Shown here one piece after another: positions 1 to 8,428 of a stretch of 64,000 nucleotides of DNA. The position numbers and the translations under genes were made by a program. The notes beneath the pieces were generated by a model. That model did no database searches. It saw only the letters and a list, made by a program, of their open reading frames with translations, and was not told the origin of the DNA. The stretch is taken from assembly GCA_028683855.1 (NCBI GenBank), contig JAQUHA010000015.1, positions 1 to 64,000 of the forward strand, in the 5' to 3' direction. The DNA is from Desulfuromonadaceae bacterium (GTDB lineage Bacteria > Desulfobacterota > Desulfuromonadia > Geobacterales > Pseudopelobacteraceae). The stretch's first letter is position 1. The number at the start of each line of letters is the position of its first letter.

Positions 1-123
1 TTATGTTCGTGATGTTTAAAGGTGCCTGACCGCTGTTGCTAAGGGTTACTGATAATGTCTTGCTCGTGCCGGTGGCTATCTGACCAAAGCTCGATCCACC
101 AGGGGTCGATATCCCAAGGGTCG
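1..123. repeat. Copy B of 123-bp exact direct repeat
   Basis: Bases 1-123 are identical to bases 955-1077, in the same reading frame of the giant lipoprotein. The offset is 954 bp (318 codons, about three ASH domains). The repeat starts at the window edge, so it may be longer than seen here. Confidence 0.95.
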
Positions 124-3100
124 CTACGGCTACGCCGGTGCCGGTAAGGTTTACAAGCTGGTTGCCACCCTGCGCGCTTACTATCGTTATGCTGCCGGTT
201 ACTGCGCCGGCTGTCGCGGGGGCAAACTGTACGGTTATGTTCTGTGTCCCACCAGCGGCTATTGTGAAGGGGGCGGATGGGGTGGTTACGCTGAATCCGC
301 TACCAACTACTGTGTATCCGGTAATCTGGACTGGATTGGCGCTGTTGTTTTTAAGGGCTATTGTGTCGGTGGCGCTGCTACCTACGTTTACATCACCAAG
401 GGCAAGCGGAGCGCCGCCTGCAGGGGTGGTTACCTGCAAGACCTGAATCGCTGTGCCGCTTACGGCTACGCTTTTGGTGCCGAGTGTGCCGCTGTTTGTC
501 TGAATGCTAAGGGTGCCGATAGATTCGCCGGCGGCGGTCGGGGCGTATGCAACTTGAAGTGTAAGGGTTGTTCCGGCGGTAAGTGTGTATGGGAAGCCGG
601 GGATTCCACTTACTGTGTAAGGGGCGGCAAGACCGCTTATGCTGGTTAACTGGTAGTCAACTGCGCCGGTGTTACTTACTGTTATTGATTTGGTTATGGT
701 CTGACCTACGGCGTTGTTTACTCCGTAGGCTAAGGTGTCGGCTGATGTGCCGGTTATGCTGATTACAGGGGCTACGGCACTGCCGGTCATGTCAATAGTC
801 TGGCTGATGCCGTTGGAGGCGTCAGAGGTTATTGTAAGGGTGGTGCTGTCACTACCTGCGGCGGTTGGGGTGTATGTTACAAGCAGTGTTACTGTGCCGT
901 TAGGGAGTATCTGATACGCTGTCTGAGATAGCGTAAATTCTGCGTTGGAACTTGTTATGTTCGTGATGTTTAAAGGTGCCTGACCGCTGTTGCTAAGGGT
1001 TACTGATAATGTCTTGCTCGTGCCGGTGGCTATCTGACCAAAGCTCGATCCACCAGGGGTCGATATCCCAAGGGTCGAACCGACTGCTGTTCCTGATAGT
1101 GACGATGTAAAAACACCATAATCCGAGTTAATAGTCATTGTGCTGCTGTGCAAACCGATTGTAGCAGGATCGAAAGTGACCGTAATACTTTCTGTTGCCC
1201 CTGCTGCGATTGCCGCTGGTGCTGCTGGATTCAATGTAAAATATGAATTTGTAAAGGTAACTGAATTTATATTTACTGCTTTGTTCCCCGTATTTGTTAC
1301 CAGAATTTCCTGAGTTGGCGGAGTGCCAGGATTAACAAGAACCGCACCAAAATCAAATACCGATGGAGTTATCGTAAGTGAGCCTGACTGCCCGACACCG
1401 GTTACAGTTACCGACTGTGTTGCCCCTGTCACATCAGTATATATTGTTAAGCCGGATGACACTGTTCCAGATAGTGTCGGAGTAAATTTAACTGATCTGG
1501 ATACTGATTGACCAGAGGCGATAGTAAAATTTGCAGTACCGACAATAGTGTATTGCGATGAGAGTCCGGATATGCTGGTCACGTTTATAGGTGTTGAACC
1601 ACTGTTTGTTATACTAAACGGTAATTCAGCGGACAGACCGACATCAACATTTCCAAAATCCAGTGCAGTAGGATTTACAGTAATATTTGATGTGACAGCA
1701 GAGCCCTGCAGTGTAATTGTTGCATTTCCACCGTCAGACTCAACCGTGAATGAATCGTTAATTGATCCGGGGGCAGATGCTACAAGATATTTCAGTTCAA
1801 TTGTTACACTAAGTTCGGTACCGGCAGCCAGTTTGATTGGAGCAATTGGAGCCGCAGGTGATTTTAAACTGTATTCGGCTCCATTTGCTAACGACAGCGA
1901 TGTTATTGATATTTCAGAGTCACCAACATTTTTAAGTTTAAATGTTTTTTCTGTTTGCGAATCCAGCGTAGCCCGTATTGAACCGAAATCAATTAATAGT
2001 GGGGACATTGGAGTCCCATCTCCATTCAATACTGCAAGTGCAGGGTTACCAAGATCAAACAGAATTCCATAAATATCTGCTCCTGAAACATTCTGGTTAC
2101 GTGCATCCTTCCACATTGCCAGAAAAACCTGGTCAGTTGAATTATAGGCTAGCACGGGAGCATACTGGTTTGCCGCTGCGGTTGATATTGCATAATTCTG
2201 CCCACGAAGCGAACCATCTCCATCAACATACTGCCCATAGATATCAAGTCCGCTTGAAGTTTGGCTGTTCCTCCCATCCTGCCATGCTACAAAGAATCTG
2301 GAGTTCGCGCTATCGTATGATACATTCGGGAGTGTCTGTTTTGATGTCTCCAAACCTGTTGCAGTAGTAATCGGAAAGTTTACGTTATAAAGCCCACCTG
2401 AGTTTGTTATAAGCTGACCGTAAATTTTCTGATTTGTGGTACCGTCTCGCAAATCCTCCCATGCCACCAGAAAACGGCTTGATACGGGATCAAAAGCAAT
2501 AGATGGCACTCCAACATCAGTAGCCGCAACTTCTGATATCTGTGTCGCTGCAAATGAAAAACCCACATTGCCAAGTAACATACCGAATGTCGATTTTTGA
2601 GGGGTACCAAATTCAAGAGCTGTACTTACAGTTTCAGTCAAACTCCCATCAATCATAGCGGGGGATTCAGCAGAATTAGTTTCAGTAGCTGTGTTTGTAA
2701 CCTTAACAGTATTTCTTATACCTTCCCAAACGATGTAAGTAGCATTTGAGGTCGAATCGCTAGCAATGTCGACTGAAGCTATTCCATCAAAATACTCGTA
2801 TTCATTAACCTGCTCAGATGGTGATGCAGCAGCATGACCTGAAGAACTAAGCAGCCTCATCCCCATAGTTTCATCACCTGAACCAACCTCTGAAGGGGGA
2901 ACGGAAATTGTTGGAGTACCACCGACAATAGCATTAAGGGACGCATATCCAACAGATGTCGCATCAGATGTCGTAATTGTTTTGGAAACAGGTATTGGGG
3001 AGGAATAATTTCCGAATGGTTTGTAACTTAAAACTTTGGCTTCATTTCTAAGTTCAACCCACGCAATGTCGAAAGTATCTTTTGAACGATTGTACGCAAC

Positions 3101-3736
3101 CCTCGGTTTAAGTCTTGATTGAGTATGATAAGTAATCGCCGGTAGAGTAGTAAGAGTCAGGTCGTGTACAGCCAACGTTGCCTGTATGGCAGTTGGACTT
3201 GTAGCTGCTAGCGGATCGGTTGTTTCATCAACTGTATCATCAATATCGGCATTTACTATTGTAGAGAACCTTACAAACGGAGTTACCGTATCCTGCCAGA
3301 CAATGACAATTTTACCATCTGCACCGGATTTGTAGGCAGCGCGAGGGAAGGTCTGATTTCCAGCAGTATCACCGGTTATGTTGATTTCAGAACCGACAAA
3401 TTCAAACTTTTTTGCCACGCTGTTAAACTTAATAAAACGCCCCTTGATCTCGGAACCGACAGCTGCGTTGTTACTCCAGTCTTCGTAACAGGTGAACCAA
3501 AGATTTTCGTCAGACAAGTAGATAACGTGGGGATTTTGCTGATCACCTGTCAGAATCGTACCACCGGTTGCATCAATGCTTATTGGAGTTTCAACATCAA
3601 TTAATTTTGACATCGATTTTCCAGTTGAGTCTGAAGAAAGCAAACCGGATGTACCGGAGCCACTTCCGCTGCAGCCCCAGATTGCGAAAACAACAGATAG
3701 AAGCGAAGCTATAAGTAGTGCATGAAGCTTTTTCAT
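1..3736 (-). CDS. Giant repeat-containing secreted lipoprotein, N-terminal 1245 codons (3' end beyond window)
   Basis: The reading frame is open from an ATG at 3736 (GGGGG ribosome site just upstream) to the window edge, so the protein is longer than 1245 residues. It starts with a signal peptide ending in a Gly-Cys lipobox-like site (IWGC, Trp unusual at -2) and a Gly/Ser linker. Residues about 40-560 contain recurring blocks of the form F-V-A-W-x-D-x-R-N (for example FLVAWEDLRDG and FFVAWQDGRN), which suggests a beta-propeller. From about residue 570 onward come tandem Ig-like ASH/choice-of-anchor-D domains of about 100 residues, each opening with LxFGxVxVG-like and closing with a G-T/S-A motif. 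The last part contains an exact 41-codon repeat. The gene lies downstream of two small lipoproteins and the pil cluster. It is probably exported and surface or periplasmic; no enzymatic motif is seen and the function is unknown. Confidence 0.85.
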   Translation of the reverse strand, partial: MKKLHALLIASLLSVVFAIWGCSGSGSGTSGLLSSDSTGKSMSKLIDVETPISIDATGGTILTGDQQNPHVIYLSDENLWFTCYEDWSNNAAVGSEIKGRFIKFNSVAKKFEFVGSEINITGDTAGNQTFPRAAYKSGADGKIVIVWQDTVTPFVRFSTIVNADIDDTVDETTDPLAATSPTAIQATLAVHDLTLTTLPAITYHTQSRLKPRVAYNRSKDTFDIAWVELRNEAKVLSYKPFGNYSSPIPVSKTITTSDATSVGYASLNAIVGGTPTISVPPSEVGSGDETMGMRLLSSSGHAAASPSEQVNEYEYFDGIASVDIASDSTSNATYIVWEGIRNTVKVTNTATETNSAESPAMIDGSLTETVSTALEFGTPQKSTFGMLLGNVGFSFAATQISEVAATDVGVPSIAFDPVSSRFLVAWEDLRDGTTNQKIYGQLITNSGGLYNVNFPITTATGLETSKQTLPNVSYDSANSRFFVAWQDGRNSQTSSGLDIYGQYVDGDGSLRGQNYAISTAAANQYAPVLAYNSTDQVFLAMWKDARNQNVSGADIYGILFDLGNPALAVLNGDGTPMSPLLIDFGSIRATLDSQTEKTFKLKNVGDSEISITSLSLANGAEYSLKSPAAPIAPIKLAAGTELSVTIELKYLVASAPGSINDSFTVESDGGNATITLQGSAVTSNITVNPTALDFGNVDVGLSAELPFSITNSGSTPINVTSISGLSSQYTIVGTANFTIASGQSVSRSVKFTPTLSGTVSSGLTIYTDVTGATQSVTVTGVGQSGSLTITPSVFDFGAVLVNPGTPPTQEILVTNTGNKAVNINSVTFTNSYFTLNPAAPAAIAAGATESITVTFDPATIGLHSSTMTINSDYGVFTSSLSGTAVGSTLGISTPGGSSFGQIATGTSKTLSVTLSNSGQAPLNITNITSSNAEFTLSQTAYQILPNGTVTLLVTYTPTAAGSDSTTLTITSDASNGISQTIDMTGSAVAPVISITGTSADTLAYGVNNAVGQTITKSITVSNTGAVDYQLTSISGLAAPYTVSGIPGFPYTLTAGTTLTLQVAYAPTAAGESIGTLSIQTNSGTLGTKSVAVSGTAIQVLQVTTPAGGAPLALGDVNVGSSATDTIALKNNSANPVQITGYTVVGSGFSVTTPSAPFTIAAGGTQNITVQFAPATAGAVTGSITIVSAQGGNQLVNLTGTGVAVATLGISTPGGSSFGQIATGTSKTLSVTLSNSGQAPLNITNI
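955..1077. repeat. Copy A of 123-bp exact direct repeat
   Basis: This matches bases 1-123 exactly and encodes the opening of an ASH-type domain (STPGGSSFGQIATGTSKT and following). The match ends sharply at 1077/123. Confidence 0.95.
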
Positions 3737-3803
3737 TGTAGAACCCCCACAGATTCTCTGAATAACTCTTTAGTTTGTATAAATTTTAAAGTTAATTGCA
3801 ATT

Positions 3804-3836
3804 AAAAAACGGCAAGCTATTTTTTTGTAGTTGCCG
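3804..3836 (-). terminator. Terminator of small lipoprotein gene, overlapping its stop codon
   Basis: On the minus strand, CGGCAA (3836-3831) pairs with TTGCCG (3815-3810), extended by CTA/TAG, and is followed by six T (3809-3804). The stop codon of the 3817-4176 gene lies inside the hairpin. Confidence 0.7.
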
Positions 3837-4176
3837 GCGAAGTCGGTACAACAACTGGCTGAGAAACCAGAGTTTTCATAACTTCCTGCGTAAGATTAAC
3901 TTTATCTTCAGCCCTCAGTATACTTCCGCTGACAACATAATCCCCTTTTGTATCTGTATAGTAGACAATAGGCTTGCCATCAATACTTATAACTACCTCA
4001 ACAAGACCGGGAAAATAGTCAAGTGGCTTTACCGAAGTAATCTTCGGTTCAATCGGCATTATCTTTTTTATTGATGCTTTAATCTTCTCCTCACTCGGCT
4101 TGTTGGAGGAACACCCTGACAATGCAACTACAAGTAACAGAAAAACAAATACGCTGCTCTTTTTCATTTTTTTCAT
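3817..4176 (-). CDS. Small lipoprotein with a DsbC-N-like domain only
   Basis: The 119-residue product has a lysine-rich start, a hydrophobic segment and an ALSGC lipobox, so it should be lipid-anchored. The mature part (residues about 30-105) resembles the N-terminal dimerisation domain of DsbC/DsbG disulfide isomerases: a short helix, then I-T-S-V-K-P, P-G-L-V-E-V-V, a strand with Y-Y-T-D and G-D-Y-V-V-S-G. The thioredoxin domain with its CxxC is missing. A TTG at 4188 also opens the frame, but GGAGAG lies on that codon and is placed correctly for the ATG at 4176, so I start there. The gene lies between two other lipoprotein genes. The DsbC-N match is from pattern memory; it could be another small beta domain. 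Confidence 0.75.
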   Translation of the reverse strand: MKKMKKSSVFVFLLLVVALSGCSSNKPSEEKIKASIKKIMPIEPKITSVKPLDYFPGLVEVVISIDGKPIVYYTDTKGDYVVSGSILRAEDKVNLTQEVMKTLVSQPVVVPTSPATTKK

Positions 4177-4233
4177 TTTTCTCTCCAATTTTTAATAATC
4201 ATTATCTTTTTTAGTTTAATCAATAATTAATCA

Positions 4234-4305
4234 CCCCGCTGCAAGCAGCGGGGTATCTAATAAACAACTTAATACTTCAATCGCAACCCGCTGCGGGAAA
4301 TTGCG
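4234..4305. other. Two adjacent GC-rich hairpins between lipoprotein genes
   Basis: The first is CCCCGCTG (4234-4241), loop CAAG, CAGCGGGG (4246-4253), a perfect 8-bp stem. The second is CGCAACCCG (4282-4290), loop CTG, CGGG (4294-4297), AAA bulge, TTGCG (4301-4305). Both carry a CCCGCTGC core. Neither has a strong T tract, so they may be weak terminators or mRNA 3'-end stabilisers for the 4338-4910 gene. Confidence 0.5.
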
Positions 4306-4337
4306 CCACTGAGAGTCAATAAGATAAATATAAACGT

Positions 4338-4910
4338 TTATTTATCTATGAAATCTGAAAAACGTAGTGACATGGAGGAACTGACAGTAATCTTTTTATC
4401 AGTTCCAATCTCAGTAATATTAAAAGTTATCGTAGTATGATAGCTATAAATTGGACCGTTACAGGCAAGCACATCATATAGTGCAATTTTTTGTTCCTGT
4501 GTTGCTACTCTTACCGGTATTGTTGCAGATGTGCCATTTGGTATTGTCATGCCTATTGCCTGGAATTCCGGTGGCATTGCCGGAGTATCAGTGTTAGCGG
4601 GCGTATAAGTAATTGTTGCTGATTCAATACGAAGTGGCAACCCCATTGATCCCGTATTTGAGTATGCCGTAGATTTTATAACCACATTTACAGAGTCAGC
4701 AGCAGGTATAGAAGGGAAGCTGGGCGCACAGGCAGTTGCCTTTGAGCCTGCATCATCAACCCATGCAACTACGTCTGAATCCATGACAAGAGTGTCTATC
4801 GTAGCATTAACAGATGAAGTGGCTAGTAATCCTACTGTATCATCACCACTACCACCGCATCCAAGCATTGATAAAGATAAAACGCCCCCCAAAAGCAACA
4901 ATCTTTTCAT
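4338..4910 (-). CDS. Putative lipoprotein of unknown function
   Basis: The 190-residue product has a signal peptide and an SMLGC lipobox followed by a Gly/Ser linker. AGGAG lies 5 bases before the ATG. The mature protein is rich in Ser, Thr, Ile and Val and looks all-beta: a P-L-R-I-E-S-A-T-I strand, an N-G-T-S-A-T-I-P-V turn and a C-terminal amphipathic strand set. Two Cys (about residues 62 and 150) could form a disulfide. It follows pilQ, so it may be an accessory of pilus assembly or of the giant lipoprotein downstream. I do not recognise a family. Confidence 0.75.
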   Translation of the reverse strand: MKRLLLLGGVLSLSMLGCGGSGDDTVGLLATSSVNATIDTLVMDSDVVAWVDDAGSKATACAPSFPSIPAADSVNVVIKSTAYSNTGSMGLPLRIESATITYTPANTDTPAMPPEFQAIGMTIPNGTSATIPVRVATQEQKIALYDVLACNGPIYSYHTTITFNITEIGTDKKITVSSSMSLRFSDFIDK

Positions 4911-5061
4911 AAAAACTCCTGTAAAATTTATCTGTAAAAGAGACCGCCTTAATCAACACAACCTAGACTTATTAAACTTAACACTTCCTTATATATGCAG
5001 CTCACCGGATGCATCCTGCACGTATAACCAGCCTTCAATAAAAGCACTCTTTCGTACTGTC

Positions 5062-7833
5062 TTAAATAGCCCCTAAAATTCGAGGAGTTATGAAGATAAG
5101 TAACTCTGTCTTTGTTTTGCTTTTAGAGTTGGATTTAAACAGGTTTCCGAGCAACGGAATATCCATAAGATAGGGAACACCCTCATTCCCTTCAGTTTCA
5201 CTATCAACATAAATGCCGCCTATAACGGTAGTTTCACCATCTCTTAACAGCATTTCGGTCGTAGCCTGTTTTGTATTAATGGGAGGAGGGCTCCCAGTAC
5301 CCGGAGCATCATTTTTTGCATCTATTTTCATAATGATAGTGCCGTTAGCGTTAATATGCGGGGTGACTTCCAGTGATAACGTAGCAGCTACGAAGGCAGT
5401 GACTGCACCGGTTGTAGCGGTTGTGTTCTGATAAGGAATCTGCTGCCCCTGAGATATTTTGGCAGCTTTGTGATTGAGAGTTGCGACTTTTGGAGACGAT
5501 ATAATCTTTACCATACCGGCGCTAGCAGCGGCGCTAAGACGGGTATCAAGCTGAATATTACTTGCAAGAGTACCAAATGAAATACCCATTGAACCGCCGG
5601 CAGCAGAGCCTGTACCAGAAGTTGGAGCAGTTGAAGCTATCCCACCGAAGGCTGTATCCAGTGAGTTGATCCCCAGAAATGCAGCGGAACCATCGCGGTG
5701 GTGCATACCCCAACTTACACCCAGGTTACGGCTGAATGTAGATGTAGCCTCTACAATCCTTGCTTCAATCATTACCTGACGTTCCGGCACATCGAGCTGT
5801 GCGAGAAGTTTCTTCATATCGTCAAGAACCTGCGGTATATCTTTTACAATGACTGTGCTTGTTCTTGTGTCTGTAGAAATTGATCCACGATCAGTTTTTA
5901 ACCCGTTAAACTGGCTGGCGATGGTTGCAACATCGGAGTAGTTTACTACGAATGTAGCTGTTTTAAGCTCTATACCTTTGGCAAGAGCCTTCTTAATTTC
6001 AAGCTCCTCGTCTGCCTGTGATCTAAACTTCCCTTTACCTTTTATAAGAATAATATTTCCATCTTCACGTTTATCAAGATTTTTTGTGTCAAGAATTATA
6101 TCCAACGCCTGATCCCATGGGACATTCACAAGCTTAAGACTTATTGCCCCGGTAACATCATCACCAAGAACAAAATTCTTGTTACTAACCTCTGAAAGGA
6201 GTTGAAATATTTTCCTGACTTCAGCATCAGCAAATTCAAGTGTTATTTTACGACCTTTATAACTGCGGGTTGTTTCTGAAACATTAGAAGCCGGTTCAGA
6301 GAGTGGCAGAAGGTCAGAGGATATATTCTGCTCATTTGCTGCAGCGGGCTGTTTCTGTACGACATTAATCTTTTGCTCTGTTGCTTCGATAATAAGCTTA
6401 TCACCGGATAAACCGTCAGGATGCTTAAAATCAATGTAGATCATATCGCCTTCCTGACGATATTTGAAAGGTGCGGCTACACGGATTGCAATGCGTATTT
6501 TAGTATCACTGCTTTTTCGATTTTTTAGGGATATAGGAGTAATACGAAGTATTGGGGAGACAAAGGATTTTGTTTCAAGGGAGTGCCGCAGGTTTTTTGG
6601 CAATGTTGTGTTTTTGATTAACAGCGTAACGTAACCGGGCGTAGCTACAGGCTCTTCACTCTTGAAATCTCCGTTTATCTTTACAGAGACTCTGGATATG
6701 TTGTCTATGACCTGGAAATCAATCATTTCGACACTGGGTGTCGCTCCGGACGGCTGTTTAAGATTTACAGGAGGCGTAGCAACGGGTTTTTCGACAGTAA
6801 CCTGCTTTAAAGGTTCCGCCTTAACTTGCGGCTCTACAAGATTATCTGCAACTTTCTGAACCGGTTTTTTAAGCGTATTATCCACCGTATTTGAATCAAG
6901 TGTTATCGTTATACCGCTATCACTCTTAACTGCGGAGGCTACGGGAAATGAGCCATTAACCGCATCCAGAACAACACGAACTCTGTCCGGATAGAGTCCT
7001 AAACGTGCAGACGCCACCCCTGATGCATTTAATGGAATAATACGATCAGTCAGACCGCTTTTAACATTCATTAAATCAACGACATATCTTTCAGGATTAT
7101 CCAGTCTGAAAGTTTTAAATTCATCAACGGGGGTATCTGTTGATAGCTTTATTACATTTTTATCAACCGTTATGGCTGTAAGTGTAATAAGTGAAGGTTG
7201 TTCAACTGCAGCTACTGGTTCAACTGCAGCTACTGGTTCAACTGCAGCTACTGGTTCAGCTGCAGCTACTGGTTCAGCTGCAACTACTGGTTCAACTGCA
7301 GGCGCGGGTTCAGCTGCCAACTCCATCTCCGGCTCGGTTGAAGGGGGTGGAGATTTTGGTTCTGTTTCGGTTTTTGCTGCAGATTCAGCCAAATCAGGGA
7401 ATGATATCCTTATCTCATTTGGATTATCGGGGAGAGCGGCAACAATCGGCTCGTTATCACTCAAAAGTTCAATATCCAGACGTGTCAGAACGCCTGCTTC
7501 AGTATCAAAACGACTTGCAGTAACTGATTTAAAATTACCTTTGTTAAGGGGGAGCTGCTCTTTAAGTATCCCCTCTGTCACCTGCGATAAATCAATTACA
7601 AGCCTGAGGGGAGAGAGTGTTTTATAAGTTGTGTAGGCGGCAGGTGAAGAGAGCCGTATAATCAAACCGGTTGAAGCGCCTTCTCCAACGGTGGTAACAG
7701 ATTCAATTGCGACATTTCTCTGTCTCGAAACAGGCTCGGCAGAGAATGCAATAGTTGTCGCTGAGAGAGCGCAGTAAATAAACATTGTAAGTGTTACCAG
7801 CATAATTCCAAGCTTATGTTTCATCCACATCAT
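5062..7833 (-). CDS. pilQ: Type IV pilus outer-membrane secretin PilQ
   Basis: The 923-residue secretin forms the outer-membrane pore for the type IV pilus. Two AMIN domains (about residues 40-130 and 215-310) should bind peptidoglycan; between them is an acidic, Ala/Val/Pro/Glu-rich linker made of hexapeptide repeats. A third beta region (about 370-470) precedes a secretin/TonB N-terminal domain (from about 545, K-I-T-L-E-F-A-D-A-E-V), a secretin_N domain, and the C-terminal secretin barrel ending in L-L-I-F-I-T-P-R-I. The frame extends upstream to 7932, but GGAG lies correctly before the ATG at 7833, which also places the signal peptide (HKLGIMLVTLTMFIYCALSA) near the start. It is the last gene of the pilMNOPQ run, with 10 bp after pilP. 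Confidence 0.96.
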   Translation of the reverse strand: MMWMKHKLGIMLVTLTMFIYCALSATTIAFSAEPVSRQRNVAIESVTTVGEGASTGLIIRLSSPAAYTTYKTLSPLRLVIDLSQVTEGILKEQLPLNKGNFKSVTASRFDTEAGVLTRLDIELLSDNEPIVAALPDNPNEIRISFPDLAESAAKTETEPKSPPPSTEPEMELAAEPAPAVEPVVAAEPVAAAEPVAAVEPVAAVEPVAAVEQPSLITLTAITVDKNVIKLSTDTPVDEFKTFRLDNPERYVVDLMNVKSGLTDRIIPLNASGVASARLGLYPDRVRVVLDAVNGSFPVASAVKSDSGITITLDSNTVDNTLKKPVQKVADNLVEPQVKAEPLKQVTVEKPVATPPVNLKQPSGATPSVEMIDFQVIDNISRVSVKINGDFKSEEPVATPGYVTLLIKNTTLPKNLRHSLETKSFVSPILRITPISLKNRKSSDTKIRIAIRVAAPFKYRQEGDMIYIDFKHPDGLSGDKLIIEATEQKINVVQKQPAAANEQNISSDLLPLSEPASNVSETTRSYKGRKITLEFADAEVRKIFQLLSEVSNKNFVLGDDVTGAISLKLVNVPWDQALDIILDTKNLDKREDGNIILIKGKGKFRSQADEELEIKKALAKGIELKTATFVVNYSDVATIASQFNGLKTDRGSISTDTRTSTVIVKDIPQVLDDMKKLLAQLDVPERQVMIEARIVEATSTFSRNLGVSWGMHHRDGSAAFLGINSLDTAFGGIASTAPTSGTGSAAGGSMGISFGTLASNIQLDTRLSAAASAGMVKIISSPKVATLNHKAAKISQGQQIPYQNTTATTGAVTAFVAATLSLEVTPHINANGTIIMKIDAKNDAPGTGSPPPINTKQATTEMLLRDGETTVIGGIYVDSETEGNEGVPYLMDIPLLGNLFKSNSKSKTKTELLIFITPRILGAI
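7201..7308. repeat. 18-bp tandem repeat in pilQ linker
   Basis: Six 18-bp units start at 7201. The first three are identical and the others drift by 1-5 bases. They encode a P-V-A-A-(V/A)-E hexapeptide series on the minus strand. The unit length is a multiple of three, so gain or loss of units keeps pilQ in frame. Confidence 0.95.
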
Positions 7834-7843
7834 GCGGAACTCC

Positions 7844-8428
7844 TTATTGTTTCCTTGGAAGGGTAAGTTTAAGGTGTTCTTTACGAACCCTGCCGTTATC
7901 ATCTCTGAATTGTTCAAGTATTTCCACGCCATTCAGGGTAACTGATGTCACTTTCCCATCGTTTTTACCTATCAACATACCTTTTTTAAGGACATAACCC
8001 TTTCCGTCCGGATCAGTGACCATAGCCTTATTTTCTTTTCCACCAGTGATTATGCCTATCAATTTAAACTGGTTGACATCAAAGCTGTGAATCGGGAGTG
8101 AATTACGCAGGGATCTTTTATCATCACCCTGCCTGTTTTTAGGTTCAGCTTTTATAGTTACAAAAGGCTTGAACGGATCTCTTTTGTTACTGAAATCAAA
8201 CTGATTAGCCAAAACAGCGGGAATAAGACGCAGAGCGGATGTAGACTGTGCCTGTACAGGTTTGGTGTTATCACCTGTCGCTTTCTTTGCTTTAGGCGCT
8301 GATGGTTTTGAAACCACAGGAGCTGGCGCAGGCTCTTTGTTGCAGGCGGCAACAAGCAGTGCACCCAGCAGAATTGCAAAAATAGCTGATAGAGGACTAT
8401 TTCTTTTTGGCAGGTTTCTTTTTGTCAT
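7844..8428 (-). CDS. pilP: Type IV pilus inner-membrane lipoprotein PilP
   Basis: PilP links the PilN/PilO inner-membrane complex to PilQ. The product has a positively charged start, a hydrophobic stretch and a lipobox ending L-V-A-A-C, then a Pro/Ala/Lys-rich linker. The C-terminal beta domain carries the family pattern around R-D-P-F-K-P-F, F-K-L-I-G-I-I and Y-V-L-K-K-G. A TTG at 8470 would add 14 residues ahead of the signal peptide; I prefer the ATG at 8428, which gives a normal lipoprotein signal. That start lies inside the end of pilO (32-bp overlap), so translation is probably coupled. Confidence 0.93.
   Translation of the reverse strand: MTKRNLPKRNSPLSAIFAILLGALLVAACNKEPAPAPVVSKPSAPKAKKATGDNTKPVQAQSTSALRLIPAVLANQFDFSNKRDPFKPFVTIKAEPKNRQGDDKRSLRNSLPIHSFDVNQFKLIGIITGGKENKAMVTDPDGKGYVLKKGMLIGKNDGKVTSVTLNGVEILEQFRDDNGRVRKEHLKLTLPRKQ

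Noticed and set aside
138-2367. Plus-strand open frames at 138-446, 1323-1511, 1548-2072 and 1978-2367
   Set aside because: They lie opposite the long open minus frame of the giant lipoprotein, overlap it fully, and lack ribosome sites.
7201-7308. Possible CRISPR-like array
   Set aside because: The 18-bp units are directly adjacent with no spacers and are in frame within pilQ; no cas gene is present.
7172-7627. Plus-strand open frames rich in TGSTAATGS and LVQLQL repeats
   Set aside because: They are shadows of the pilQ hexapeptide repeat on the opposite strand; no ribosome site or family.
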